From assembly GCA_964525995.1 (NCBI GenBank), contig CAZGIM010000019.1:1-64000 (forward strand): 64,000 nt of DNA, read 5' to 3'. Source of the DNA: CAIVAT01 sp964525995 (GTDB lineage: Bacteria > Bacteroidota > Bacteroidia > Bacteroidales > FEN-979). Within the stretch, counting starts at the first letter, position 1. Each line of letters begins with the position of its first letter. Position numbers and translations under genes: made by a program. A model generated the notes under the pieces. The model made no database searches. It had not been told where the DNA came from and worked only from the letters and a program-made list of their open reading frames with translations. Of the stretch, positions 1 through 10,000 are shown one piece after another.

Positions 1-493
1 TTAAAAGTTGCTTTGAAACTTCTCGATGAGTATGTTTCTTTAAATGGCAACTAACTTACTTGCAAGAGTGGTGGGGTTAGTGGTGTAATGTAGCATTGTG
101 AGTAAATAGGAGAAGTAAAGTTGCGTGTTATATTTTGAGTGATTGAACCCGAACCGAAGCAGAAGAATATTAACAACATGTGTCTTGTTATTATATTTTA
201 CTAAATTAAATAAAAAAATGTTGATATTACCTTGAAATGAAAAATATAGTTATTAACAAAATATGTTTTGTAAATAACACTAAAATGATCACCCGTGGAA
301 TTCAAATGACTACGTAAATACCATCCCGACGATTACCTGATGATGATCAAATGACTCCCCGGATGATCAAATAACTACCATTCCTGAACAATTTTCCAAA
401 AATTGAATCTCAAAATGAACCTATCTTCACGACTCTTCCTGCTCTCATCTTCAGCCATGAGAACCTATCTCCCGGCCCTGCCGGTCAATAGGT
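1..493. other. AT-rich non-coding region beside the recombinase
   Basis: No coding frame is convincing here. The first 290 bases are very AT-rich. From about 300 to 380 there are three spaced copies of a ten-base word close to TCAAATGACT (302-311, 347-356 and a one-mismatch copy at 367-376), two of them preceded by GATGA. Multiple short terminal repeats of this general kind are known from the ends of IS21-family elements, but no IS21 genes are present, so this is only a possible element remnant. A weak inverted pair (50-55 with 76-81) is also visible. Confidence 0.4.
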
Positions 494-1615
494 TCACAGG
501 TCATCAAGCGGACTCCTGATCAACTGAATACTACGTGAACTTACATGGGTGTAAATCTCCGTTGTACGCGAATTCTTGTGCCCCAAAATCTCCTGAATGT
601 ACCGAATGTCAACTCCCGACTCGTGTAAATGGGTTGCATAACTGTGTCTCAACCAATGCAGGGTCACCGGCTTCCTGATACCGGCTGCCAGCACTGCATG
701 CTTCAACACTTCCTGTAAACTCCGCTCATCATAGGGTCTCCCCTTTATGATCCCCTCAAACATCCAGTTTACCGGCCTGTACTTGCGGTAATACTCACGC
801 AATAATTCAATGTTCCTCATCGATATCGGGACAACCCGGTCCTTCTTCCCCTTTCCCTGCCTTACAACCAACAATCCACGCAAACTGTCAATATCTTCCG
901 GCCTCAAATGCAGCAACTCACTCCGCCTTAACCCGCACCCGTAAATGGTCGTCAACATTGCTAAATGCTTTAAATTCCTGATCCCTCTTAACATCCGCCT
1001 GACTTCATCCTTGTTCAAAACATTTGGCAACTTGTACTCGGGCCGAGGCCGCTTTACCTGCTCCAAACTCAACTCCTGCTTCATGACCTGCGAGTAAAAC
1101 AACTTCAAGGCATTGACAAGCTGATTCTGATACGAATAACTTAACCGCTGCGAAATGATATACTCATTTGTAAACCGCTGAATACCACTTCCTAACGCAT
1201 CCTCGGCACTGCCCGGCTTGATAAACCTCAAAAATACCTCCACCATCTTCGTGTATATCCTGATAGTCGAGGCTGTGTAACGCCTGAATTCCATCCATCG
1301 CCTCAACTTCTCAAGATACCCGTAATCAGCCGCTTCCAAATGCGGAAGTTTCATGACAGCCCTTCGCGACTTCGCCGTGACTTTCGCAGGATCCCTCCTT
1401 CTGTAAAGATTATAGCGGTTTCGGTCTCCAAAAATAGCTTTCAACCCCTTACGGTTTTCGAGGGTATCAGGAACCACCCAACATCGTAACGCCGAATGCC
1501 AGCAACTGCCTGCCAATGACTTGAGCCGGTACACCAAACCCGGGTCTTTCTCAAAATACAAACAAATCAATCTGGCACCTTTTAGTAACACTGTTTTAAC
1601 CTCAATGTCCTTCAT
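494..1615 (-). CDS. Tyrosine recombinase (XerC/D-like integrase)
   Basis: A 373-residue site-specific recombinase of the tyrosine (phage integrase) family, expected to cut and rejoin DNA through a covalent 3'-phosphotyrosine. The catalytic residues can be placed: R230 in GCGLRRSELL, H320 and R323 in HWLRHSYATHL, H346 in ILGHKNSRTT and nucleophile Y355 in EIYTHV. A SAM-like core-binding domain precedes the catalytic half (about residues 95-180), and about 85 extra N-terminal residues contain a Trp/Cys-rich stretch. The end (SPLDDL) recalls integron integrases, but the extra patch that marks IntI before the HxxR box is not evident. The gene stands alone with no phage or conjugation genes. A 12-bp repeat array lies directly upstream. 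Family assignment is firm; target and role are unknown. Confidence 0.93.
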   Translation of the reverse strand: MKDIEVKTVLLKGARLICLYFEKDPGLVYRLKSLAGSCWHSALRCWVVPDTLENRKGLKAIFGDRNRYNLYRRRDPAKVTAKSRRAVMKLPHLEAADYGYLEKLRRWMEFRRYTASTIRIYTKMVEVFLRFIKPGSAEDALGSGIQRFTNEYIISQRLSYSYQNQLVNALKLFYSQVMKQELSLEQVKRPRPEYKLPNVLNKDEVRRMLRGIRNLKHLAMLTTIYGCGLRRSELLHLRPEDIDSLRGLLVVRQGKGKKDRVVPISMRNIELLREYYRKYRPVNWMFEGIIKGRPYDERSLQEVLKHAVLAAGIRKPVTLHWLRHSYATHLHESGVDIRYIQEILGHKNSRTTEIYTHVSSRSIQLIRSPLDDL

Positions 1616-1665
1616 CGCAACATATTTTTACTGCTTTATCGGAATTATTGGAAAAGGTCAACGGG

Positions 1666-1845
1666 TTGGACGAAGAGCGGATGGGAAAGAATGGACAATG
1701 GAAAATTGACAATGGAAAATGGAAAATGGAAAACGGAAAACGAGGGATTTTTTTTATTCTGCCATTTGCCATCTGGTAAATGGGTTGGACGAAGAGTTGG
1801 ACGTAAAGTTGGATGAAGAGTTGGACGTAAAGCGGACGGGGAGTT
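1666..1845. repeat. Short-word repeats with a 12-bp tandem array upstream of the integrase
   Basis: The 12-mer TTGGACGAAGAG occurs at 1666-1677. It returns as the first unit of a four-unit array at 1785-1832, in which TTGGACGAAGAG-like and TTGGACGTAAAG units alternate. Between them, 1691-1742 is made of reiterated words of the type AATGGAAA. At about 1761-1783 there is a short palindrome (CCATTTGCC against GGTAAATGG). The block lies between the integrase start and the 3' end of the racemase-like gene. It could be a recombinase binding region or a member of the intergenic word-repeat family seen across the window. Confidence 0.7.
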
Positions 1846-2941
1846 AGTGGAGATTGGTGAGGATTTGGCCGGAAAGGGTGGTGTACTTTTTCATACAGGA
1901 GGCTGTCAGACAGGAATGAACGGGAAGAATGGAAACAATATCGCCTACCTTATACAAATTTTTAAAATGCCCGGGAAAAGTAATAATACCGTGTTCCTGC
2001 GAAAGCGCGGTCAGATACATACCATCAACCGGATCGCCCCAGCCTTGCGGTCCATCAGGCACTACTTGTCCGTAAATGGCGCCTACAGCCGGAAGCACGA
2101 TCCGCTCCTTCGAAAAATGAACCGCCCCGCCATAAATAACCATCTCATTCCTCTCGGGATGAAGGGCAACAACCGGACAGGCCATCGCCACCGCAATCTG
2201 CTGATCAGAACATGAGCCTAAAAATAATTGCATCAGATCGTAAAAAACAAAATTCCCCGGCCTGATCTCATCAATGCCTCCGAATTCCTCAACCACACTG
2301 CACGCAGGAGTATCCCCGACGGAAATGGCCAACCGGGGATAACGACGCTCAAACCGTTTCTTTAATAAACCCATGCGCTCCACCACCGCATGATGAATTT
2401 GCCGTATTTCATCCGTCGACTTAGCCTGGTAGGTTTGCCCCGCATGGGTAAGAAATCCCATGAACTCCAAATGCCGCGAATGGGAAATTTCCGCTGCTAA
2501 CTTTTCAATACCGTAAAAATCATCAAAGCGGATGCCGGTCCTTTTATAACCGGAGTCGATCTTGATATAAACTCCCGACTGATGATGCAGCCCCCGATCC
2601 AACGCACCAATTGCCGCTTCTGATTCAACCAGCAGATTAAGCCTGATCCGTGATGCTAACCGGTCGATGGCACGCATTTCGGCCAGGTTCACCGGGAACG
2701 CAATTGTGATATCATTCCAGTCATCAGCGGCGAAATATTTTGCCATTGTCACGGAAGAAACCGTAATCCGGTCTGTTCCCTGCTCCCTGAACCAGCGTGC
2801 TATCGCTTGCGACTGGTGTGTCTTGAAATGAGGACGGAATACAACGCCCGACCGCCGGGCCTTTTCACACATCCTGACGATATTTTGCCTGCATTTTTGC
2901 TCATCGAGCAGCAAGGTGGGCTTTCGTATGGTGAGATCCAT
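1844..2941 (-). CDS. D-threonine aldolase / D-serine dehydratase-like PLP enzyme
   Basis: A 365-residue fold-type III pyridoxal-phosphate enzyme of the alanine racemase N-terminal superfamily, in the group holding D-threonine aldolase and eukaryotic-type D-serine dehydratase. The PLP-binding lysine is K40 in the signature RPHFKTHQ. The C-terminal metal site typical of this group is seen as H342 and C344 in PVHSCLTA. The glycine-rich phosphate loop region (EIRPGNFVFYD) is also present. The reaction would be cleavage or dehydration of a beta-hydroxy D-amino acid; the exact substrate cannot be read from sequence. No signal peptide is seen, so it is cytoplasmic. It is not obviously in an operon. 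Confidence 0.85.
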   Translation of the reverse strand: MDLTIRKPTLLLDEQKCRQNIVRMCEKARRSGVVFRPHFKTHQSQAIARWFREQGTDRITVSSVTMAKYFAADDWNDITIAFPVNLAEMRAIDRLASRIRLNLLVESEAAIGALDRGLHHQSGVYIKIDSGYKRTGIRFDDFYGIEKLAAEISHSRHLEFMGFLTHAGQTYQAKSTDEIRQIHHAVVERMGLLKKRFERRYPRLAISVGDTPACSVVEEFGGIDEIRPGNFVFYDLMQLFLGSCSDQQIAVAMACPVVALHPERNEMVIYGGAVHFSKERIVLPAVGAIYGQVVPDGPQGWGDPVDGMYLTALSQEHGIITFPGHFKNLYKVGDIVSILPVHSCLTASCMKKYTTLSGQILTNLH

Positions 2942-3016
2942 GGTTTCAATTGATATCCGGAATTACGCGGTTCATAAATATCATTCACGATGTTTATAAA
3001 CTGATTTGTAAAATTA

Positions 3017-3073
3017 AGAGATTGTTTAAAATTAGTTTGTCAGGTGAAAATCCTTTCTATTTAAACAGTCCCT
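3017..3073. repeat. 57-bp hairpin element (MITE/REP-like)
   Basis: The left arm 3017-3030 (AGAGATTGTTTAAA) pairs with the right arm 3060-3073, whose reverse complement is AGGGACTGTTTAAA (12 of 14 match). The left 28 bases recur at 63973-64000 with 25 of 28 identical, so this is a dispersed element rather than a local hairpin. A related end (AGAGACTGTTTGAAA) is at 52067-52081. There is no coding capacity. Confidence 0.65.
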
Positions 3074-3106
3074 AAGAGTCATATAATCTATGTTTCTGAG
3101 GTCGAA

Positions 3107-3649
3107 TCAATGCTTCGGGGCATCTTTCTTACAACAGGCCGGCAATTTTTTGTAAGCAACAGAATCGGCCGGCACATCATCGGCATCGTACCCCAGTTTT
3201 GAAATCTTTCTCCTTATCTGATCCGGCGTCGTACTTTTCGGATTGTACCGGATGGTCACAATTTTCGTGTCCAGATCAAGAGTTACATCTTTGATCCCCT
3301 TTTCAAATGTCATGTTTCGTTCAATACGATCCTTGCATTGTCCGCACACCGCAGAGGTCATGATCCGGAGGGTATCGGCATTCCCGGGAATCACTGGATC
3401 CGGACCGTAAAGCCGTTGAGACCCTGTCAACCGGTCACTTCCATAATGATCAATGAAGGCCTCAGACCGGAAAGATCCACCGATGTCGGTTAAATTCAGA
3501 CAATACGCTGTGGTACTACCTGCTGATCCCCGGTTCTGCTGAACTGTCAAACCACCGGTATTTCCATCCGCGCTGACCGGATTAATAAAAATCACCGCCG
3601 GCATGAGGGCGATTAAGAAAATTCTTCGGATTATCATCATTTTTTTCAT
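3107..3649 (-). CDS. Exported heavy-metal-associated (HMA) domain protein
   Basis: A 180-residue protein with an N-terminal signal peptide, a poorly conserved segment of about 65 residues, and a C-terminal HMA domain of the CopZ/MerP type. The metal-binding motif is TSAVCGQCKDRIE with C102 and C105. The rest of the ferredoxin-like fold follows (VTLDLDTKIVTIRYNP, then ISKLGYDADD). A further Cys pair, C172-C173, lies near the end. Such domains bind soft metals such as Cu(I) or Hg(II). It is the third gene of a same-strand set with a TonB-dependent receptor and a HYC_CC_PP protein, which suggests a periplasmic metal carrier for the receptor. The metal is inferred, not shown. Confidence 0.85.
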   Translation of the reverse strand: MKKMMIIRRIFLIALMPAVIFINPVSADGNTGGLTVQQNRGSAGSTTAYCLNLTDIGGSFRSEAFIDHYGSDRLTGSQRLYGPDPVIPGNADTLRIMTSAVCGQCKDRIERNMTFEKGIKDVTLDLDTKIVTIRYNPKSTTPDQIRRKISKLGYDADDVPADSVAYKKLPACCKKDAPKH

Positions 3650-3780
3650 TGTTTAAAAATTTTTGATTTCAATAGTCATATGGATTATCCATAAAAATTC
3701 TTTCTTCTGTGATGTTTGATCTGATCATCATTACTAATTCCATTTTTAATAACTTGATTTCAGATGATTTCGAACAACTT

Positions 3781-6129
3781 TTATAAGGTCATTCTGAATC
3801 CCGCGTAGATACTGATGCCGGTTACGGGTCCCCATGCCATCGAACCGTCAAAATGGGTGTGATAGGGTTTCCAGTACTCGACGATTGGATCCGTTTGCCG
3901 GTAATTGGTCAGGTTCTCACCACCAAGGTACAGGTCGAAATGCTTGAATTTGCGGGTTACCTGCGCCAATACATTGACCCAAACAGGCGAATGCGAAGGA
4001 CGCTGCAGCGAAACCGGCATTTTTTCCGTGTCAGGAAGCCTCGACGGCCCGTTCAACTGTCCGGTGAGATCAAACTTCCATTTGTCATATTTCGTAGCAT
4101 AGGAGAGCGATAACAGCCCTTTATACTGATTGACCATGGCCTTTGTCTTTAGCATCCCTCCTTCGGTGACTTTCACATCATTCAGCCGGAAAGCGGCTGT
4201 AACCGACAATTGGTGGACAGGCGTGAAAACAAGCTGTGCCTGAAGCACGTTTGCGTATGATTTTCCATCAAGATTGTAAAAGTAAACCGCAGCAGGCATG
4301 CTGTCCTGATCCACAATAATCTGTTTGATGAAACTCGTCCGGTAGGCATCAATGCTCAGTTCCGACTTATGACCGAATAATTGAAAGGTCCAGGTAAGGT
4401 TGGCACCGTAATTCCAGGCTTCCTCATTCCCTAATCCGGGATCGAAATAGAGCGCACGCTGACTGACAAAAACCGCATGGTTCTCGGCAAGGAGGTTGGG
4501 ACTGCGGTAACCTTTACCGACAGATCCTCTGAAAACCAGATCTTTGAGGATGTTGACGCGTACGTGAAGCCGCGGGGTCAGTAAAAATCCGAAACGGCTG
4601 TTATAATCGCCCCTTAAACCGGCGATCAGGGTAAATTTATCCTTGATGTCGAAGGTATATTCAAAAAAAGCCCCGCCGGCCCATTCCGATCGGTCCATGA
4701 CATATTCGACCAGTGAATCGCCGGTCAGTGTGAACAAATCCTGGTTTGTCGGGGTTACCGTGTCGGGAAGATATTGGTACCGGTATGCCAGCCTGGTCTG
4801 AAGAAAATTCTCGGAAAAATCGTCGATAAAATAACTCAACCCGGCCGAAATGCGGTGTCGCTCCCCTTTCAGGCGTGAGGTAAAGATCAGGTTGGCGTTC
4901 AGATTCTGCTCGTGTCCGTGATATTTATTGATACCGTAAAAACCATCCTGCTCATGGTTGATAGCCGAAACGATCAAGCCTAAACTCGACTCATTCCGGT
5001 TATGAAACATGACGCCGTTTTTCCAGAATAGTTCAAGCCGTTTGGTTGTCAGCCCGGTTCCATATTTTTTCGATCCGTCCGAAATTCCGCTGGTGTCGAA
5101 GGTAAATTCGGTTTTATCAAAATCCATCTGCCCACCGTTCCGGTCTTCATAGAGAACTTTGAAACCAAGCCGGGAGACAAACCTGTTGGGAATGATATAA
5201 TCCCAACGGTTGAAGCCCGCCAGGGTCGTCACCTGAGGCATATCCATGAATCCATCTCCATTCCGGTCGAATTTATAACGCGAACCGGCCCCGTGTGCCA
5301 ACAAGGAAACGCTCAGCCGGTCGTTGATCTTCACTGCACCGTCGGCATTGGCTTCAAAACGGAGGTTGCTGTTACTGTAAAGGTTCAGAAATAACTTTTC
5401 ACTGTTTTCGGGCTTTTTGTATTCCACATTGATCTGCCCGGTCACCGACTCATACCCCTGGATCACCGAAGCCATTCCCTTGGCGACCTGGATCGACTCC
5501 ATCCATGATCCCGGAATATAGCTCAGACCGTATGGTATGGCCAACCCGCGGATCAGCGGCACATTCTCGGTCATGATCTGGCTGTAAATCCCCGACAATC
5601 CCAGCAACTGGATCTGCCGTGCACCGGTAACGGCGTCGCTGTATGAGACATCGACCGATGCATTGGTCTCGAAACTTTCGGCAAGATTACAACAGGCCGC
5701 CCGCTGGAGTTCACCGGTGGTGATCACCGTGGTGGCCCTGGCATTGAGCCGCGAGATAAAAGCGTTTCCGCTGCTGCCTTTGATCTGGACCTCTTTCAGG
5801 TTTTGTACCACCGGCCGGAGCTCAATTTCAAGTTCTTTCTGTCCCCTCTGTAAAGTGATCGTATCGCGCTGGTAACCGATCAAACTGGCGACCAGCCGAT
5901 CATTTCCTCCGGAACCTGACAACCGAAATTTTCCGCTTTCATCGGTAAAGGTGCCACGGGTTGTACCTGACCAGAAAAGGTTGACGCCGGGCAGTCCGCT
6001 CTTCCGCCCCTCACTGTTCAGTTCATATACAAAGCCATGAACCGACTGTCCGTAGGAATAGTTTAAAATTTCAAAAATCAGAAATATCGATAAATAAAAT
6101 ATTTTAGGTCGTTGCATTTGCTGGAACAT
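3781..6129 (-). CDS. TonB-dependent receptor, probable metal uptake
   Basis: A 782-residue outer-membrane TonB-dependent receptor. In order: signal peptide (to about residue 27, ending SYG), a carboxypeptidase regulatory-like domain (about 30-108), a plug domain (about 110-240) and a 22-stranded barrel to the C terminus, which ends in a hydrophobic strand with terminal L. The plug contains AACCNLAESF near residue 145, a Cys-Cys pair unusual for receptors of siderophores or sugars, followed by VDVSYSDAVTGARQI. It sits between a HYC_CC_PP gene and an HMA-domain gene, both Cys-rich, so transport of a thiophilic metal or its chelate is a reasonable inference. No SusD partner is present, which argues against a glycan receptor. 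Confidence 0.9.
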   Translation of the reverse strand: MFQQMQRPKIFYLSIFLIFEILNYSYGQSVHGFVYELNSEGRKSGLPGVNLFWSGTTRGTFTDESGKFRLSGSGGNDRLVASLIGYQRDTITLQRGQKELEIELRPVVQNLKEVQIKGSSGNAFISRLNARATTVITTGELQRAACCNLAESFETNASVDVSYSDAVTGARQIQLLGLSGIYSQIMTENVPLIRGLAIPYGLSYIPGSWMESIQVAKGMASVIQGYESVTGQINVEYKKPENSEKLFLNLYSNSNLRFEANADGAVKINDRLSVSLLAHGAGSRYKFDRNGDGFMDMPQVTTLAGFNRWDYIIPNRFVSRLGFKVLYEDRNGGQMDFDKTEFTFDTSGISDGSKKYGTGLTTKRLELFWKNGVMFHNRNESSLGLIVSAINHEQDGFYGINKYHGHEQNLNANLIFTSRLKGERHRISAGLSYFIDDFSENFLQTRLAYRYQYLPDTVTPTNQDLFTLTGDSLVEYVMDRSEWAGGAFFEYTFDIKDKFTLIAGLRGDYNSRFGFLLTPRLHVRVNILKDLVFRGSVGKGYRSPNLLAENHAVFVSQRALYFDPGLGNEEAWNYGANLTWTFQLFGHKSELSIDAYRTSFIKQIIVDQDSMPAAVYFYNLDGKSYANVLQAQLVFTPVHQLSVTAAFRLNDVKVTEGGMLKTKAMVNQYKGLLSLSYATKYDKWKFDLTGQLNGPSRLPDTEKMPVSLQRPSHSPVWVNVLAQVTRKFKHFDLYLGGENLTNYRQTDPIVEYWKPYHTHFDGSMAWGPVTGISIYAGFRMTL

Positions 6130-6286
6130 TAAGGTAACTGAAAAGCGCCCTGATCATCCTAAATCATAAGATGGAAGTCACGCCAGGGCAATTATGGACT
6201 GACGGATCACCCGGCAAGCATCACAAGCCCTCCATTCAGGGAGTGTACACAGGCAACTCCTGAAACGGTAAATGCCGGGTAATAAT

Positions 6287-6790
6287 TCAGGAAACCGGAT
6301 CAGGAATTTTAACCTGATGAAGGAAATAAATCAGATTTCGACAGCCCGGAGGTGGTTCGGGATCGACGACTGGCCCAAACCAGTACTCCGGGACCTCAAT
6401 CGCCTGTTCACCGGTACTAAAGAAGGGTAACTCCAATGCAAGGGCAGACTGGCCGGAGCAGGATATTTTTTGCGATGGAAGCGGGGTCAATTCTGCCTTC
6501 AGATAAAAGTGGAGCTCACGACAGCATGACTCCGGCTGCATATTCATGGAGGAAGGATCGAACGGATTCCGGTTAACCTCATTCGCGGAACAACAGGAGC
6601 AGGCTGATGCTGTTTCATCCCTGTATTCGCGGAACAAGGTTACGGTGTTGCTGGATTCAGCGCTACAAATATGCCTGACCACAAAAAATCCCGTGGACGA
6701 GTACAGAAAGATCACAAACAACATCCAGGAACATACCCTGTTAAGGTTCTCCCGGTATTTCCGACCTCTCCTGACTGTTAAATGCGGCAT
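6287..6790 (-). CDS. HYC_CC_PP family protein
   Basis: About 167 residues, matching the Bacteroidota HYC_CC_PP pattern: one N-terminal hydrophobic segment ending in STGFFVVRHIC (the H-x-C element), a CC pair in PESCCREL plus a CSCC cluster, and PEPPPG near the C terminus. The function of the family is not established. A longer frame begins at 6871, but a good -7 element (6852-6859, minus strand) lies inside that extension, so the ATG at 6790 is preferred. The next Met, just before the hydrophobic segment, is also possible. It is the first gene of the receptor/HMA set and is probably anchored in, or exported across, the inner membrane. Confidence 0.72.
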   Translation of the reverse strand: MPHLTVRRGRKYRENLNRVCSWMLFVIFLYSSTGFFVVRHICSAESSNTVTLFREYRDETASACSCCSANEVNRNPFDPSSMNMQPESCCRELHFYLKAELTPLPSQKISCSGQSALALELPFFSTGEQAIEVPEYWFGPVVDPEPPPGCRNLIYFLHQVKIPDPVS

Positions 6791-6851
6791 TTTAGATAAA
6801 AAGGATTTTCGACCGTAATCTGTTACATCCCGGTAGATAGGGAAAACGGTG

Positions 6852-6859
6852 CAAAGATA
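6852..6859 (-). promoter_or_regulatory. -7 promoter element for the HYC_CC_PP set
   Basis: Minus-strand TATCTTTG fits the Bacteroidota -7 consensus TAnnTTTG. It lies about 60 bases upstream of the chosen ATG (6790) and inside any longer reading of that gene, so it decides the start. No clear -33 TTTG is seen. Confidence 0.45.
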
Positions 6860-6990
6860 TAAAAATTGCACGCAGCAGTCGGTCCATCCTCGAAAGGCCT
6901 GCGATTTATCTGCCTCCTTTTGGACAGATCACGAAAGTCACGTTCTTTAAATCTGTTCCGTTCCATAACATAATTGTATTAGAATATAGT

Positions 6991-6998
6991 TACTTTTG
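6991..6998 (+). promoter_or_regulatory. -7 promoter element for the Asp-box/GH27 set
   Basis: TACTTTTG matches TAnnTTTG. It is about 30 bases upstream of the ATG at 7029. It would drive the three closely spaced genes that follow. Confidence 0.45.
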
Positions 6999-7028
6999 TT
7001 GGAGTAAACCTTGATCCTCCCGAAAATT

Positions 7029-10000
7029 ATGAGAACATCATTTACCTTGTTATGGTTCGGTCTGATCCTCCTGTTGACCGGAACTGATGCAGTTGCACAG
7101 GGGAAGAAGCCGGTTTTTCCTCCTGACTATAAAGTTGATACGCGAATCGATAACATGGGATACTGGCAGCGGTGCGCTGCAGCGGGGTTCGTGCCGGTTC
7201 AACCCTATGTTCAGATCCCGCCGGCCCGTTACACCGGGAGCAAACTCCTGATACGTGGCGTCAGAGTGGCTGATTCGCCCGATGTTTGCATTACCAACGA
7301 ACCTTCGGCAACCACGCAAAGCGAAAATTCTATCGTCATCAATCCAAATAACAACCAGAATCTTCTGAATTCAAACAATTCGACGCCACAACCAAGCAAT
7401 GGAAGCGTTAAAGGAGCCGACGCCCTGTCGACCATGGATGGCGGTACAACCTGGGGCGGAACCGTCGAGGGCGCCGGGGGGTCAAACTCGGGCGACCCGG
7501 CAGCGGTAATCGACCTGAATGGCAGGTGGTTCGTTGGTTTTATCGATAACGGCTATGGACAGACGGTCGCATATTCCGACAACCAGGGCACCACCTGGAC
7601 CACCAAAAAAGTCGCCAACGGAAGCATTTTTAATATGTTAGATAAAAATCACCTCTGGGTGGATGTAGTTCCGACCAGTCCTTACAAAAACAACCTGTAC
7701 GACGGGTGGATGGTTTCGAACAACATATCGGTATCACGTTCCACCACCAATGGCACAAGCTGGAGCGCTCCGGTCAACATCTCATCGGCTACCGCAGCAG
7801 GAAGTCATAACCAGGGCGTCAACTTTAAATGCGGCCCTGATGGAGAAGTTTATGCCGCCTGGGGTGTTTATGACAACTGGCCCGGCGACGAAAAAGCCAT
7901 CGGTTTTGCGAAATCGCTTGATGGCGGCGCCACCTGGCAGCCCGCCATCAGGGCAATCAACAACCTGAAAGGGATCCGCACCACCGGAGTCTCACAAAGC
8001 ATGCGGGTCAACTCCTTCCCATCGATGGCATGTGACATCAGCAACAGCCCATACCGCGGAACAATCTATGTGGTATGGACCAATATCGGGGTTCCTGGTG
8101 TGAATATCGGCCCGGGAAGCTCTGTTTATCTGATTAAATCGACCGACAAGGGAGCCACCTGGTCGGCCCCGAAACGGATTAACTCCGACTCAACTGCCGG
8201 AAAGCAACATTACCTCCCCTGGATTGCCTGCGACCAGGCCAATGGCTATATCAGCATTGTCTTTTACGATAACCGGAATTGCTCCTCCTCCGAAGCCGAA
8301 GCCTGGATGGCTTATTCGACCGACGGCGGCGCAACTTTCACCGACCTCAAGGTGAGCGATGTGGCCTTCACCCCCTCCCCCATCCCGAATATGGCTTCCC
8401 AATACATGGGCGACTATTTAGCCATCGATGCCTACAACGGAAGAACCTATCCCTGTTGGACCGATACACGTTCGGGACACTGCCTGACCTATTATTCGGC
8501 GGTTGATATCATGGTGCCGGTAGCCTCCATTTCCAACACGGGAAACATTCTGAATGATGCTACATTCGGGAATGGCAACGGATTGATGGATTATGGAGAA
8601 ACCGAACTACTATCGCTTAAAATGCAAAATATAGGCACCACCTTTGCCGACAGCGTGACGGTCTATCTTTCGACCGATAACCCGCACATCACCATGCTTG
8701 ATTCCACACAGTTCTACGGCCATTTTGAAGTGGACCAGGAGATTACTATCACCGACGGATATAAATTTAAGGTAAACGATTCGATCAACAACAACGAAGC
8801 TGTTCTGTTCACCGTTAAGGCAGTCGATAAAAACGACAGCATTACCTGGAGTACCTTCCCTTTGATTGCGCACGCTCCCGACGTGGTGATTGAAAACCTG
8901 ACCGTATCGGATCCACCCCCGGGCGGAAACGGGAACGGACGCCTCGATCCCGGTGAATCCGCCACACTCGAAATCGTCACCCGGAACCCCGGCATCTGGG
9001 ATGCCGAAAATGTCATCAGCAACCTCATCTCCTCCAATGCCTATCTGCATATCGGTACAGGGACGGTGAATATCGGAACCCTTCAGGCAGGAGGAGCCTA
9101 TATTGCCACCTTCCCGGTTACAGTACACCCCGGGGCAGCCATCGGATCAGCAGCAAGAGTCCACAACGTTGTCACTTCCAAATATAAAGCCACCGACAAA
9201 TATTTCAACCTTCGGATCGGCCTGATCGTGGAAGATTGGGAGACCGGGAATTTCAACAAATTCGACTGGCAATTCACCGATCCGTCAAAACCCTGGACCA
9301 TCGATCCGGTCATCCGGTACGAGGGAAACTTTTCGGCACGGTCGGCAGCCATCGGTCATGGCGAATCATCGGGTCTGATGATACAGTATAATTGTGCCCT
9401 CACCGACAGCATCTCATTTTACAAAAGAGTGATCTGTCAGCGACTCCTCGATAATATGAAGTTTTTCATCGATGACGTGATGGTTGGCGTATGGTCGAAC
9501 AATATCGACACAGCCTTCAAAAGAGTGGCCTATCCCGTTCTTGCCGGTCCCCACACTTTCAAATGGATTTTTGAAAAAGACGCCTCAGTTTCGGTGGCCC
9601 CTGATGCCGCATGGGTTGACTTTATCGTATTCCCGCCCCAGTATAAAACTACTGTCAGCGCCGGACCCGACGACCGGATCTGCGCGGGCACAGACTACCA
9701 ACTGCACGGAGTGGCGAATGATTACGATTCACTGCGCTGGTTTACCACAGGCGATGGTGTATTCAGCAATCCTCTCTTGATGGAACCGTTGTATACACCG
9801 GGTCCCCAGGATATCCTGAACGGCCAGGTTCAGCTTACCTTTACAGCTTACAGTAACGGCGGACTACCTACTTCAACCACCATGAAACTCGAAATCGATC
9901 CGTCGCCTGAAGTTTCAGCAGGTCCCGACAACCACATCTGCGCCGGATCTCTATTCCCGTTAAACGATGCAACGGCGCTCCATGCAACCGCCTACCTGTG

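Noticed and set aside
494..1845. Integron with cassette array
   Set aside because: The integrase lacks an evident IntI patch, and I found no convincing attC sites or small cassette genes on either side.
3674..3700. Operator shared with the pirin inverted repeat (ATGGATTATCCAT-like palindrome near 3680)
   Set aside because: Only a short AT-rich resemblance to 31530-31543; not enough to call a common site.
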